A stretch of 64,000 nt of DNA from an uncultured Pseudomonadota bacterium (GTDB lineage: Bacteria; Myxococcota_A; Bradymonadia; Bradymonadales; GCA-2716585): NCBI GenBank assembly GCA_937123825.1, contig CAKZKQ010000313.1, forward strand, positions 1 to 64,000, given 5' to 3'. The position numbers and the translations under genes are program-made. The notes below the pieces were generated by a model that saw only the letters and a program-made list of their open reading frames with translations, ran no database searches and was not told the DNA's origin. Shown here piece by piece: positions 33,802-43,841 of this stretch (the stretch's first letter is position 1; each line of letters begins with the position of its first letter).

Positions 33802-33817
33802 GTGAGCGTTCACTCAC
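33802..33817. promoter_or_regulatory. candidate TetR-type operator
   Basis: GTGAGCGTTCACTCAC is an imperfect 16-bp palindrome (GTGAG...CTCAC) 32 bases upstream of the enoyl-CoA hydratase start. Sites of the form GTGAGYGWWCRCTCAC are typical of TetR-family regulators of fatty-acid and acyl-CoA genes. No such regulator is in the window, so this is by resemblance only. Confidence 0.45.
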
Positions 33818-33848
33818 CTCTTCCCACAAGCCAAGAAAGGGAGCCCTT

Positions 33849-34550
33849 ATGACAGAGCGCATATCGTATGTGTCCGAAGGTGGTGTCGGGTTCATCCGCA
33901 TGGACGACGGCAAAGCCAACGCCATGAACTTTGACTTCTTTGAGGCCCTCAACAAAGCACTCGACGCCGCCAAAGCGGACGGCGCGTCGGTCCTGGTCTT
34001 CGAGGGCAGAGGCAAGTTCTTCTCGGGGGGTCTGGACCTGAAGCTGATCCCGACCTTAACCCCGCAGCGCCTCAAAGGGCTGGGAAGACAGTTGGCCCAG
34101 ACCCTCTTGCGGGTCTGGACGCTGGAGATTCCCACGGTGGCGGCCCTCCAAGGACACGCCATCGCGGGCGGCGCTCTGCTGACCATGGCCTGCGACAGCC
34201 GCATCGCGCTCGATGGACCGGGGCGCTTCCATGTCAACGAGGCCGCCATCGGCATCGCGCTGCCCACCTGGTCCATTGAACTGTGCCGCAGCGCCATCCC
34301 CGTGCGCTGGCACACGCCGCTGCTGCTCCAGGCCAAACCCGTGACATGGTCACAGGCGGCCGCCTGGGGCGTGGTCGACGAGCTGGTGGCGCCAGACGGC
34401 GACTTGCGCGCCGCCGCGCGCCGAGCCGCCATTGGACTCCAGCTCCTGGACCGCAACGCCTACGCCACCATCAAAACCCGCATGCGGGGACCCATCGCCC
34501 AAGCCGGTCTGGCCATCGTGGACGACGAGTTCGACGCCCAACTCCCCTGA
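33849..34550 (+). CDS. enoyl-CoA hydratase/isomerase (crotonase) family protein
   Basis: 233 residues from an ATG preceded by AAAGGGAG. It is a crotonase-fold protein with a short N-terminal arm: FFSGGLDLK (about 58-66) forms the first oxyanion loop and HAIAGGALLTMACD (103-116) the second, followed by NEAAIGIALP with Glu131 at one of the catalytic acid positions. The family hydrates or isomerises enoyl-CoA thioesters. A palindrome upstream suggests control by a TetR-type acyl-CoA sensor. The exact substrate cannot be assigned. Confidence 0.87.
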   Translation: MTERISYVSEGGVGFIRMDDGKANAMNFDFFEALNKALDAAKADGASVLVFEGRGKFFSGGLDLKLIPTLTPQRLKGLGRQLAQTLLRVWTLEIPTVAALQGHAIAGGALLTMACDSRIALDGPGRFHVNEAAIGIALPTWSIELCRSAIPVRWHTPLLLQAKPVTWSQAAAWGVVDELVAPDGDLRAAARRAAIGLQLLDRNAYATIKTRMRGPIAQAGLAIVDDEFDAQLP

Positions 34551-34601
34551 CATCAAACCCCTCAACTGCGGTTTGGCATGGCACCCCTGCCGTCCACCGC
34601 C

Positions 34602-37070
34602 TCAAGGGTCGAGCCACACCCGCATATGCCCAGATCTTTGTGGCCCGTCGACCTCAGGCGGCCACAGCGCTGCCCCATATCCGGTCAACATCAAGCGTCC
34701 ATCAAGCGGGGACGCCTGAACGTGCTGGACGCTCATGCCCCAAAAGGATGTTTGGGGATCGAAAGGGCGACGCGCGCGGACCCGCTCTGACCAGACAAGC
34801 TCCCCTCCGATGGTCAGCTTGTCCACCACCAACGCGGCGGCATCAAACCCCCCCGTGACACACTCCCGGTGCCCCACCACAAACCAGTGCGCCCCAGCCT
34901 CATCGGCCACAATCGCGTGATCGTAAGCCCGACAAGGCTCATCGGGCTCCAAAAGCGCGTGCCAAGCCACCTGACCCCGGGCATCAAAGACCACCAACCG
35001 CTCCAAAGACTGCCCTGCCCAGGCGTCATCGGCCACTGGATCGCCCATAAACCGCTCCAAAAGCCCGACGTGCCCCTCAGCGCTCACGTCCATGCTCGAT
35101 GGGCGCCAATCAAAGTCCCGACTGCGCCACCACTGCTGGCGCCAGACCGTGCCCCAGCCAGCGTCAGGATCCAGCCGATAAAGCCCCCCGGCAACCCCGG
35201 ACACGGGAGGCTCCAGCGGGGAACGGGCCACTTCCAAAGGGGTTTGCTCTGGAACACCGCCCGTCGTCAGCAACACCACCTGGCGCCCATCCTCAGCAAG
35301 GCGGACCTCGATGGCCTGAGCATCGGAAGCAATGGGTTCCGAGCCCTGCAAACGCCCCTGAGCGTCAAAGAGCATCATGCTCAACCCCCAAAGATGCTCG
35401 GGCTGCGGGCCTGGACTGGCCACCACAAGGCTCTGATCGGGGCGCACCAGGATGTGCGAGGGATAAGCGTAGGGCTCAAACACATGGGCGGCGCTCCACA
35501 TCCCCCCGGCGTCAAATTTAACCAGCACACTCTGGCCCTGAGGGACCTCGGTGCAGCCGATGATCATGGGGTCCACGGCCTCGATGATCGCCCAGGCCCC
35601 CAGATCGGCGCTTGGACCCCAGGCCCGCAACCGCGCCTCCCCCCAGCGCCACATCGGAACCTCCCAGCGAACCGCGCCGTCCCAGCTGCGCCGAGCCAAG
35701 GCGTAACGGGCCTGTCCATCCAAATGGCGCGCGCAGTGGACGAGGGTGTCGCCGTTGGGCGCCAGCATGTGCTCAAAACAGGTGTCTTCGGGGGGCTCAA
35801 AGTGGGCGCCGGCGTCCAACTCCACCTCGGCCTCAATGAGCCGAGGCTGGTTCACCGCCACCTGACAGCGCTCGGCCTGGCACCCATCTGTCAGGGGCCA
35901 ACGCACCGGATGACCCTCGGGGCCTGGGCTGCGCAACTGCGCGGTCATCGTCGCGCACGACTCCGGTTGCCAATCACAGGCATCCTCACATCCACCGCGG
36001 ACACCGGGCACGCAACGGCACTCAAACCCAAGTTCGGGCTCCTGGAGCCAAAACCCGTCAAACGCCTGCGCGGTGGCCCTGCCCGCATGTTTCAGGCGCA
36101 GCCGTTGGGTTGGAGGCTGCCCACACACTCCACCATCGCCCTGGCCACCACAGCTCAGGGCCACGCAAGCCTGCCCCTCCGCCTGACACGACCAGGCCTG
36201 CCACGGCCGAGCCTCCGCAGGTTCACCGCACAAGAGCGGCTCCACGGCGCACTGATGGCAGCCGTCACCGCCTTGTACATTGCCATCGTCGCACGCCTCA
36301 CCCTCTTCCAGCAGGCCGTCGCCACAAAGTGGCCCCCGCGCCACCAACGACACGCTCGGCGGCGGGGTGGTGTTGTAGCGGCAATGGTGGGTGTCGTCGC
36401 TGAAGGCGATGGACCACGACGCCGAAAGCGACAGCGGCGCCGCGCGGCGGTCCTGGCGCAGCCGAATCAAGTGAAAGAACCCCGGCTCCAGCGCCATCTG
36501 CAAAGCATCGACCCGCACGACATCCACGTCAGGCCATCGCCCCAGGACCGTCGCACCAGAAGCCAGCGCCGTCCCCACCGGCGCCGAGCGCGCCTGCTCC
36601 AAAGTGTAGGCCAACTCAGGCTGCCGAGGACCGTTTGGCACCAACGCCTCGGGGACGTGCACCAGGGCCAGCGGCTCGTTGGCGCTCAACTCGATCGCCA
36701 TTGAGGTGATCGATTGGGCCCCCAGGCCCACAGCAGGCCAGGCCGACGAGTCGGGGTCCGCCCTTGGACCGTTGAGGGTCAGCGCGACAAGAATGTCAGC
36801 TTCGCTGTGGTCGACCTCAACGGCGTGCACCGCGTCCTGGGCAGAGTCACAGATCTCGCGCAGCCAGGACAAATCGCGCTCGACATAACCATCGCACCCA
36901 TCCCCAACGGAATCGGGGTGCTCATCAAAGGCCCCAGGGACGACCGGAGGGGCGGGGTCAACGTCGTCAGCGGTGACCTGCACCGAGGCCGTCGTCGGTG
37001 GCCCTTCACAGCGCGCCGCCAACAAAGGCAACCCCATCACACACACGCACCACCGCAGCCACCATTTCAT
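34602..37070 (-). CDS. large Cys-rich surface lipoprotein with DUF4215-type repeat
   Basis: 822 residues from the ATG at 37070, chosen over 37076 because AAGGG then sits eight bases upstream. The signal ends LLAARC, a possible lipobox. Residues about 65-230 are beta-rich; then comes a myxobacterial cysteine motif (CGDG, GEACDDGN, GDGCHQC), and further Cys pairs over about 275-400. The C-terminal half (about 440-820) has repeated short blades such as GDTLVHCARHLDGQARYALA and GRLMLTGYGAALW that suggest a beta-propeller. Proteins with the CDDGN motif are abundant on the surface of Myxococcota. Function unknown. Confidence 0.83.
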   Translation of the reverse strand: MKWWLRWCVCVMGLPLLAARCEGPPTTASVQVTADDVDPAPPVVPGAFDEHPDSVGDGCDGYVERDLSWLREICDSAQDAVHAVEVDHSEADILVALTLNGPRADPDSSAWPAVGLGAQSITSMAIELSANEPLALVHVPEALVPNGPRQPELAYTLEQARSAPVGTALASGATVLGRWPDVDVVRVDALQMALEPGFFHLIRLRQDRRAAPLSLSASWSIAFSDDTHHCRYNTTPPPSVSLVARGPLCGDGLLEEGEACDDGNVQGGDGCHQCAVEPLLCGEPAEARPWQAWSCQAEGQACVALSCGGQGDGGVCGQPPTQRLRLKHAGRATAQAFDGFWLQEPELGFECRCVPGVRGGCEDACDWQPESCATMTAQLRSPGPEGHPVRWPLTDGCQAERCQVAVNQPRLIEAEVELDAGAHFEPPEDTCFEHMLAPNGDTLVHCARHLDGQARYALARRSWDGAVRWEVPMWRWGEARLRAWGPSADLGAWAIIEAVDPMIIGCTEVPQGQSVLVKFDAGGMWSAAHVFEPYAYPSHILVRPDQSLVVASPGPQPEHLWGLSMMLFDAQGRLQGSEPIASDAQAIEVRLAEDGRQVVLLTTGGVPEQTPLEVARSPLEPPVSGVAGGLYRLDPDAGWGTVWRQQWWRSRDFDWRPSSMDVSAEGHVGLLERFMGDPVADDAWAGQSLERLVVFDARGQVAWHALLEPDEPCRAYDHAIVADEAGAHWFVVGHRECVTGGFDAAALVVDKLTIGGELVWSERVRARRPFDPQTSFWGMSVQHVQASPLDGRLMLTGYGAALWPPEVDGPQRSGHMRVWLDP

Positions 37071-37243
37071 CAGCATCACCCTTCTGTTCTGTGGTCGCAG
37101 GGGCAGTGTGCAGAATCGGTACCAATCCGCCGCACAAAACGCCAATCGCAGGTGACTCTAGAGTCATTTAAGCCCGTGGAGACGGGGCAGAACGGATTTT
37201 TGCGGTGGATCGCGTGTTTTTCCCCACAGTCGGTGCAAAAGGA

Positions 37244-37271
37244 TTGCACAACTGCCCAACCTCCATATAAT
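37244..37271 (+). promoter_or_regulatory. sigma-70-type promoter of the barrel gene
   Basis: TTGCAC (37244-37249) and a perfect TATAAT (37266-37271) are separated by 16 bases. Transcription would start near 37278, giving a leader of about 160 bases. Confidence 0.75.
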
Positions 37272-37277
37272 CGCGCC

Positions 37278-37439
37278 CAAGCTAGGAAGACAGATCAGGC
37301 CAAGAGGACCCGGCGGTGACGCCGGGGCACTTTGACCCACAAGCGGCGCACTCAAGCCAAGCGCCGCAACTCAAAATCCCCAGGAAAAAGCGCCCGCACA
37401 CGGGCAACCTGGGGGGCTAAGACCAGGAAAAGGAGAAGC
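37278..37439 (+). promoter_or_regulatory. structured 5' leader of the barrel gene
   Basis: Three stems follow the predicted transcription start: CCCGGCG-GTGA-CGCCGGG (37309-37326, a GNRA-type tetraloop), GCGGCGC/GCGCCGC (37343-37349 with 37361-37367), and CCCCAGG/CCTGGGG (37378-37384 with 37408-37414) enclosing GCCCG-CACA-CGGGC. The ribosome site AGGAG is at 37431-37435. I do not recognise a known riboswitch consensus. Confidence 0.6.
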
Positions 37440-38033
37440 ATGAACAAGTTTACTTTGGCGGCGGTGTGTTGTGTGGCGGCGTTGGCTGTGGTTGCGGGCA
37501 ACGCCGGTGAAGCCCACGCCAAGCGCGGCACGGTCGGCTTTGGCGTCGGAACGGACCTGCGCCTGGGCGTGCCCACCTCGCTGGGCAACATCGTGGTGCC
37601 CATCCACATCAGTGACTCGCTGGCCATTGAGCCCGAGTTCGGCTTTGTCCGCAACGCCACCGAGCAAGGCGACAACTCCACCAGCGACCTCAACCTGCGC
37701 CTTGGCACCGGCATCTTCTTCAAGAACGCCATCACCAAAAAGACCAACATCTACGGCGGTGGCCGCCTGGGCATCATCTTCAACTCGGGCAACGTCACCA
37801 TTGGCGACAACGAAGTCGACACCTCCCAGACCAGCTTCTTTGTTGGCGGTGTCTCTGGCGCTGAGTTCTTCATCAACGACGCCTTCAGCCTTGGCGGTGA
37901 GTGGGGCATCTACTTCACCAGCATCGGCGAAGAAGAAGTCGACGGTGAAGACGGTGGTGACGATGAAGAGGCCGCCAGCCAGAGCATCATCAGCACCACG
38001 ACCATGATCTACTTCCGCTACTACTTCATGTGA
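37440..38033 (+). CDS. outer-membrane beta-barrel protein
   Basis: 197 residues with a type I signal (MNKFTLAAVCCVAALAVVAG ... HAK). The mature part alternates hydrophobic and polar residues in strands of 8-12 (VGFGVGTDLRLGV, LNLRLGTGIFF, IYGGGRLGIIF, TSFFVGGVSGAEFF, FSLGGEWGIYFTS) and ends TTMIYFRYYFM with a terminal aromatic, the usual signal for outer-membrane barrel insertion. It is about the size of an eight-stranded OmpA/OmpW-like barrel. An acidic loop (EEEVDGEDGGDDEE) sits before the last strand. It has a strong promoter and a structured leader, so expression is probably high and regulated. Confidence 0.85.
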   Translation: MNKFTLAAVCCVAALAVVAGNAGEAHAKRGTVGFGVGTDLRLGVPTSLGNIVVPIHISDSLAIEPEFGFVRNATEQGDNSTSDLNLRLGTGIFFKNAITKKTNIYGGGRLGIIFNSGNVTIGDNEVDTSQTSFFVGGVSGAEFFINDAFSLGGEWGIYFTSIGEEEVDGEDGGDDEEAASQSIISTTTMIYFRYYFM

Positions 38034-38197
38034 TCAATGCGCCGGATGAATCGCCACACCACCTCGTTTGGCCAATCATCCCGCGTCCCTTGAGCCTGCC
38101 AGGGGCTCCGGTGCATCTTCCTCAGTGTGCCGTCCTGCGCCGACCACCACCACGGTGGCCAAACACACGCGCGGACCCACCCACACCAGGAGACCCC

Positions 38198-39685
38198 ATG
38201 CATCAGGCAGCCCAGGCCCCTCCCCCCTCAACGAGCCCCGCGCTCGAGCGCATCTTCTACCGCGCCAATCGCCCCGTGACCGAGGAACACGACGTCCCGC
38301 TGGAGGTCATCGAGGGCGCTGTGCCTGCAGCGCTGCGCGGGGTCCACTTTCGCAATGGCCCTGGCCGCCAGGAAGCCTTTGGGGTCCCCTACGAGCACCC
38401 CTTTGACGGCGACGGCATGATCACCCGCTTTGCCTTTGATGGATCCGACGCGCCGGTGCGCTACCGCAACCGCTTTGTCCGCACCCGCGAGTTTGAGGCC
38501 GAAGCCCAGGCAGGCCGCATGCTCTACCGCGCCTTTGGGACCAACCTCCCCGGCGGTCTGCGCACCAACCTGCTGCGGATGACCTTTAAAAACGCCGCCA
38601 ACACCAGCATCGTCCAACACGGTCAGCGCCTGCTGGCGCTCTGGGAAGGCGGCCTGCCCCATCGCCTTGACCCCGACACCCTCGAAACCCTCGGGCGCGA
38701 GTCCTTTGGAGGGCTCCTGAGCAACCAGCGCTCCCTGATCGATCGGGTCCTGATGCCAGAGCTGCCCTTCTCGGCCCATCCCAGCGTGGATCCGCGCACC
38801 GGCGAGCTGTGGAACTTTGGCGTGGCGTACGGGGGCAAGCCCAGGTTGATGCTCTACCGCATTGACGCCGATGGCCGCTGCCAGCCGCCCCAATCCGTGG
38901 TCCTCGACCGGATGTCTTTTGTGCACGACTTTGTGTTGACCGACCGCTGGCGGATCTTCTTCCTGACGCCGGTGTCCTTTGACGTGCCGCGCACGCTTGT
39001 GGGCCTCAAGACCCCCGTGGAGTCGCTGGCCGAGGCGCCGGGGGTGCCCATGGAGATCCTGCTGGTTCCCAGAGACGGCGGCCCCAGCCACAAGCTCCAG
39101 GCCAAAGCAGGCTTCATCTTCCACTTTACCGGCGGCCACGACATCAACGGGCACACCGTGGCGGTCGATGGCTACCGGATGGACCACATGCCTGATGCGG
39201 CCTCGGCGCGCCGGGTCATGGCGGGCCAGCCCATTGAGTACCCCACCCCCATCCTGACGCGCTACACGCTCGATCTGCGCACCCAGACGGTCACCGAAAC
39301 GGCGCTGTGCGCTCTGCCCGGCGAGCTTCCCACCATCCACCCGGACCTCCAGGGGCGCCCCTACCAATATGCATGGTGTGTGGCGCTGGCCGCCGAGCGG
39401 CCACCGACGCTCTTTACCGCCATTGGCAAGGTCGACGTCACCACGGGCCAGCACATCCACCGGGACTTCTACCCGGATTTGCCCGGCGAGCCCCTTTTTG
39501 TCCCCCGTCCGTCGGCGACCGATGAGGACGACGGCTGGCTCTTGACCCTCATTTACAGGGCCGAGGACCACCGCAGCGAGCTGCTCATCCTCGACGCCAG
39601 GGACCTCAGCACCGTGTGCCGTCTGGCGCTACCGCACCACGTGCCGCCAGGTTTTCACTCCACCTGGTGCCCTGCGCCGCAGTGA
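38198..39685 (+). CDS. carotenoid oxygenase (RPE65/lignostilbene dioxygenase family)
   Basis: 495 residues from the ATG at 38198, behind AGGAGACCCC. This is a non-haem iron enzyme that cleaves carotenoid or stilbene double bonds. The seven-bladed-propeller family signatures are present: RGVHFRNGPG near the start, HPFDGDGMI, and four histidine iron ligands, most likely His194 (SAHP), His243 (VHDF), His309 or His314 (FHFTGGHD) and His487 (GFHSTW). There is no signal peptide. The gene sits alone; its stop directly abuts the convergent PilZ stop. Confidence 0.93.
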   Translation: MHQAAQAPPPSTSPALERIFYRANRPVTEEHDVPLEVIEGAVPAALRGVHFRNGPGRQEAFGVPYEHPFDGDGMITRFAFDGSDAPVRYRNRFVRTREFEAEAQAGRMLYRAFGTNLPGGLRTNLLRMTFKNAANTSIVQHGQRLLALWEGGLPHRLDPDTLETLGRESFGGLLSNQRSLIDRVLMPELPFSAHPSVDPRTGELWNFGVAYGGKPRLMLYRIDADGRCQPPQSVVLDRMSFVHDFVLTDRWRIFFLTPVSFDVPRTLVGLKTPVESLAEAPGVPMEILLVPRDGGPSHKLQAKAGFIFHFTGGHDINGHTVAVDGYRMDHMPDAASARRVMAGQPIEYPTPILTRYTLDLRTQTVTETALCALPGELPTIHPDLQGRPYQYAWCVALAAERPPTLFTAIGKVDVTTGQHIHRDFYPDLPGEPLFVPRPSATDEDDGWLLTLIYRAEDHRSELLILDARDLSTVCRLALPHHVPPGFHSTWCPAPQ

Positions 39686-40444
39686 TCAGGTGATCGTCCG
39701 GCGCGCCTCCCGGCGCTGCTGGTTCATGATATAGCGCTGCAAAATGCCCTGGTGGAAGCCGCTGGACGTGCCCCCAGAAAAAGAAAGCCCGCATTTGATG
39801 CCGTCGGGGGTCCACTCGCGGTGTTGAATGATGGCCTCAAAGACAAGGATCGTCTTGTCGCCCGGCACCCGAAAGGCCACCTGACATCGATCGGTGTCAA
39901 TCAAACGCATCTCGGCCTCTTCGCTCAACCGCACCCCCAACCCCGAGATTGCCAGGTCAATGATCTCGCCCTCAAGCTCGCCTTGCTGCCCCATCACGAC
40001 CATTTGGAGCGGGCTTTCGGGGCGCACGCGGTAAGCCATGCGCCGGTTGGGCATGATGATCTGGACGGGCTCGGGGACCTCAAAGGTGTATTCGCGGCCA
40101 TGGGGCTTTTCGCGCCGACGCAGCACCAACGCGTTGGTGTCCACGCTGCAGATGTTGTGGACGTGCAGCTGCAAGGGGTAAACGCGCCCCATGGGCAGGT
40201 CCACACTCGGCCAGGCCCCAAACGACACCACCACGCGATGATCGACCATCCTGACCAGAGTGCCTTTGGGCAAATCCTGGTGCAGCACCTCCACGGCCAC
40301 GTCCACCTGACCTTCGGTGAACATGTCACTGAGCGGAATCCGCGACACGTGCTGGATGTCTTTGCGGTGACGCCCTGGGCGCGTGCTGGTGCTGATGCTG
40401 TAGAAGGGGCGAGTGGTGCGCAGTGTTGAACTGGTCTGTGACAT
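39686..40444 (-). CDS. PilZ-domain protein (c-di-GMP effector, YcgR-like)
   Basis: 252 residues; GGAGAG lies just upstream. The N-terminal part (about 30-125) is beta-rich and resembles the YcgR N-domain. The C-terminal PilZ domain starts with NRRMAYRV (the RxxxR c-di-GMP motif, about 130-137) followed by DLAISGLGV (D/NxSxxG-type, about 165-173). These residues bind cyclic di-GMP in the family. It probably links c-di-GMP to motility or surface behaviour, but no motility gene is next to it. Confidence 0.85.
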   Translation of the reverse strand: MSQTSSTLRTTRPFYSISTSTRPGRHRKDIQHVSRIPLSDMFTEGQVDVAVEVLHQDLPKGTLVRMVDHRVVVSFGAWPSVDLPMGRVYPLQLHVHNICSVDTNALVLRRREKPHGREYTFEVPEPVQIIMPNRRMAYRVRPESPLQMVVMGQQGELEGEIIDLAISGLGVRLSEEAEMRLIDTDRCQVAFRVPGDKTILVFEAIIQHREWTPDGIKCGLSFSGGTSSGFHQGILQRYIMNQQRREARRTIT

Positions 40445-40665
40445 GGTGCTCTCCTTTGGAGAAGCCGCTGGGTGCTCTGTGGGTCGCCCTCGGCTTCCGA
40501 CTGCGCTCGTGCCCTCCTGATGAGCACGCGCAGACGCCGACGGATGCCAGATCGGCAGATCGCGCTGTGCACTTGATGCATTTTTCGCAGGCGCCGGGGC
40601 ACGCGCTGTGCTATCCTCTGCGCTTGAACCTTGTCACTGAGTGCCATCTGGAGAACATCATTCAC

Positions 40666-42039
40666 ATGAGCACACTCGACATCACCAATCCCTGGAGCGG
40701 CCAACTGCACGCGCAGGTGGCGCGCTCATCCACGTCGCAGATCATCGACGCGATGGCCGCCGCGCGCCGGGCCCAGCCGCTTTGGGCGGCTCGGAGCCTT
40801 GATGAGCGCATTGGGGCGCTGGAGCGCTTTGGCGCCGCGCTGGAGGCTCAGGCCCCGCGACTGGCCGCCGAGTTGACCGCCCAGAGCGGCAAGCCCATCC
40901 GTCAGGCGCTCTCCGAGGTGCGCGCCACGGTCGGCCGGGTGGCGTTCTTTACGGGCCACGTGGCCCATGAGTTGGCGCCCAGGCAGGTCGCCGGGGGCGC
41001 CACCGCAGAGCGCGTCACCTTTGATCCGTTGGGCGTGATCGCCAACATCTCTGCCTGGAACTACCCGTACTTTGTGGGCGCCAACGTCTTTGTTCCAGCC
41101 CTGCTGGCGGGCAACGCGGTCCTCTACAAGCCCTCCGAGATCACGGCGCTGACCGGCGCCTCCATCGCCCGGCTTTTGCACGAGGCCGGCGTGCCCAAAG
41201 ACATCTTTGTGTGCATCCAGGGCGACGGCGCCGAGGCCCAAACGCTCCTGGCCCAGCGCCCAGACGGGGTCTTCTTCACCGGCTCCCACGCCACAGGGGT
41301 CGCGATCGCCACCCAGGTGGCCGCCCACCTGGGGGTCTTGCAGTTGGAGCTTGGCGGCAAGGACCCCATTTACGTGCACAGCGACGTGGACGTGGCCGCT
41401 GTGGCCTCCGCCGTGGCCGACGGCGCCTTTTACAACGCGGGCCAGAGCTGCTGCGCAGTCGAGCGGATCTACGTCCACCAGGACATCCACAGCCCCTTTG
41501 TGGAACACTTCACCAAAGCCGCCAAAGCGCTCACCCTGGGCGATCCCGCCCTGGACACCACCGACATGGGGCCACTCGCTCGTCGGGCCCAACTCCAGGT
41601 CCTCCAGGACCAACTCAAAGACGCCCAGGACAAGGGCGCCAAGGTCGTCTGCGGCGGGGGCCTGTGGGACAAACACGAGGGATTTTGGCAACCGACCGTG
41701 GTCACCCAGGTCGACCACAGCATGTCGCTGATGAAAGACGAGAGCTTTGGACCCATCATCGGCATCATGGGCGTCGACGGCCCCACACAAGCCCGCGCGC
41801 TGATGGCCGACACGGCCTATGGGCTGACCGCTGGGGTCTACTCTCGCAGCCAGGACGTGGCCACCGACATCCTCTCGGGGCTCTCGGTCGGCAGCGCCTA
41901 CTGGAACTGTTGTGACCGGGTCAGCCCTGCGCTGCCCTGGTCGGGGCGCGGCCACTCGGGCGTGGGCAGCACGCTGGGGCTGGAGGGCATCCGCGCATTT
42001 GTTCAACCACGCGCCTGGCACCTCAGAGCCGGGCAATGA
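40666..42039 (+). CDS. NAD(P)-dependent aldehyde dehydrogenase
   Basis: 457 residues from the ATG at 40666; a weak GGAG lies 12 bases upstream. The family features are the nucleotide site (FDPLGVIANISAWNYPYF), FFTGSHATG, LELGGKDPIYV with the general-base Glu, and NAGQSCCAVERIYVH with the catalytic Cys. Compared with the usual 480-500 residues it is slightly short at both ends, as in succinate-semialdehyde or aminoaldehyde dehydrogenases. It heads an operon with a TauD-like dioxygenase and a glutamine-amidotransferase-like protein, suggesting a nitrogenous or amine-derived substrate. Confidence 0.92.
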   Translation: MSTLDITNPWSGQLHAQVARSSTSQIIDAMAAARRAQPLWAARSLDERIGALERFGAALEAQAPRLAAELTAQSGKPIRQALSEVRATVGRVAFFTGHVAHELAPRQVAGGATAERVTFDPLGVIANISAWNYPYFVGANVFVPALLAGNAVLYKPSEITALTGASIARLLHEAGVPKDIFVCIQGDGAEAQTLLAQRPDGVFFTGSHATGVAIATQVAAHLGVLQLELGGKDPIYVHSDVDVAAVASAVADGAFYNAGQSCCAVERIYVHQDIHSPFVEHFTKAAKALTLGDPALDTTDMGPLARRAQLQVLQDQLKDAQDKGAKVVCGGGLWDKHEGFWQPTVVTQVDHSMSLMKDESFGPIIGIMGVDGPTQARALMADTAYGLTAGVYSRSQDVATDILSGLSVGSAYWNCCDRVSPALPWSGRGHSGVGSTLGLEGIRAFVQPRAWHLRAGQ

Positions 42040-42042
42040 ACC

Positions 42043-42091
42043 CCAGGAGGCCTTTTGAGCGCGACGGCGCGCTCCCCCAAAGGCCCTCTGG
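42043..42091 (+). promoter_or_regulatory. intercistronic hairpin
   Basis: A 49-base hairpin lies between the dehydrogenase and dioxygenase genes: CCAG/CTGG outermost, GGCCTTT/AAAGGCC in the middle and GAGCGCG-ACGG-CGCGCTC at the tip. No T-run follows, so it is more likely to stabilise or partially attenuate the mRNA than to terminate it. Confidence 0.6.
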
Positions 42092-42109
42092 CGCGACAGG
42101 CTTGTCACC

Positions 42110-42936
<827 letters not shown>

Positions 42937-42940
<4 letters not shown>

Positions 42941-43794
42941 CTCGCCATGACCACCTTCGCCTGCTGGTCATCGACGCCTACGACCTGCCCTCACGCACCG
43001 CGCTCGACGACCATGGGGTACTGCGCGGAGGCGACGCCTACCGCCAACTCCTCCAGCACCTTGCCCCTGGCGCGCACGTCGACATCGCCTGGTGCGCCAA
43101 CGCCGACCCCCTCCAGGGCGTCGACGCCCTGACCAGCTACCACGGGGTCGTCTGGACCGGCTCTAGCCTTAGCGTCTACGACGACAACCCCGTCATCCCT
43201 CGACAGATCGACCTGGTCCGCGCCACCATGGCCGCCAACATCCCCGCCTTTGGAAGCTGCTACGCCGCCCAGATCGCCACCGTCGCCAACGGCGGCCAGG
43301 TCCAGGCCAACCCCCTGGGGCGCGAATTTGGCGTGGGACGCAAGATCCGCCTCACCGCCGACGGCCAGAACCACCCCCTCTACCGGGACAAAGGCCCCGT
43401 CTTTGACGCCTTCACCTGCCACGGCGATCACATCACCGCCCTGCCCGATGGCGCCACCGTCCTGGCCACCAACGCCTTCAGCCCCATCCAGGCGCTGACC
43501 ATCGAGCCCCCCACTGGAGGCTCCTTCTGGGCCGTGCAGTACCACCCCGAGTTTGACGCCGACTACATGGCGCGGCTCTCCCGTCTGCGCGCCGAGCGGC
43601 TGATCACACAAGGACTCTTTGAAGACACCGCCCAGGTCGAGCGCTACGCCAGCGCCATGGAAACCCTGCAACAAAACCCCTCGCACACCGCCCTGTCCTT
43701 TGCCTACGGCGTGGACCAGGATGTCTTGAACCCCGCTCGCCGCACCCAGGAAGTCCTCAACTGGTTCAGACACAAAGTGGCCCAGCAAACCTGA
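42937..43794 (+). CDS. class I glutamine-amidotransferase-like hydrolase
   Basis: 285 residues overlapping the upstream stop by four bases, so translationally coupled. The Rossmann-like GATase domain carries the full catalytic triad: Cys108 in FGSCYAAQIA, His203 and Glu205 in VQYHPEFD. There is no synthetase domain. Free-standing members include gamma-glutamyl hydrolases of amine catabolism (PuuD-like) and GMP-synthase-type glutaminases. With an aldehyde dehydrogenase in the same operon, a role in releasing a gamma-glutamyl or amide group is plausible but unproven. Confidence 0.85.
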
Positions 43795-43841
43795 GACTCC
43801 ACCTCTAAAAAGCCAACGCCCGCGCCTCTAGGAGATCCCCA

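Noticed and set aside
34869..36704. A 611-codon plus-strand frame
   Set aside because: Antisense to the Cys-rich lipoprotein gene; low-complexity Pro/Arg/His composition.
37309..37414. GEMM (c-di-GMP) or other known riboswitch in the barrel leader
   Set aside because: The conserved core bases I remember for GEMM and other common classes are missing; only generic stems are seen.
39683..39688. TGATCA at the abutting stops of the carotenoid oxygenase and PilZ genes as a regulatory palindrome
   Set aside because: It arises simply from two convergent TGA stops placed side by side.
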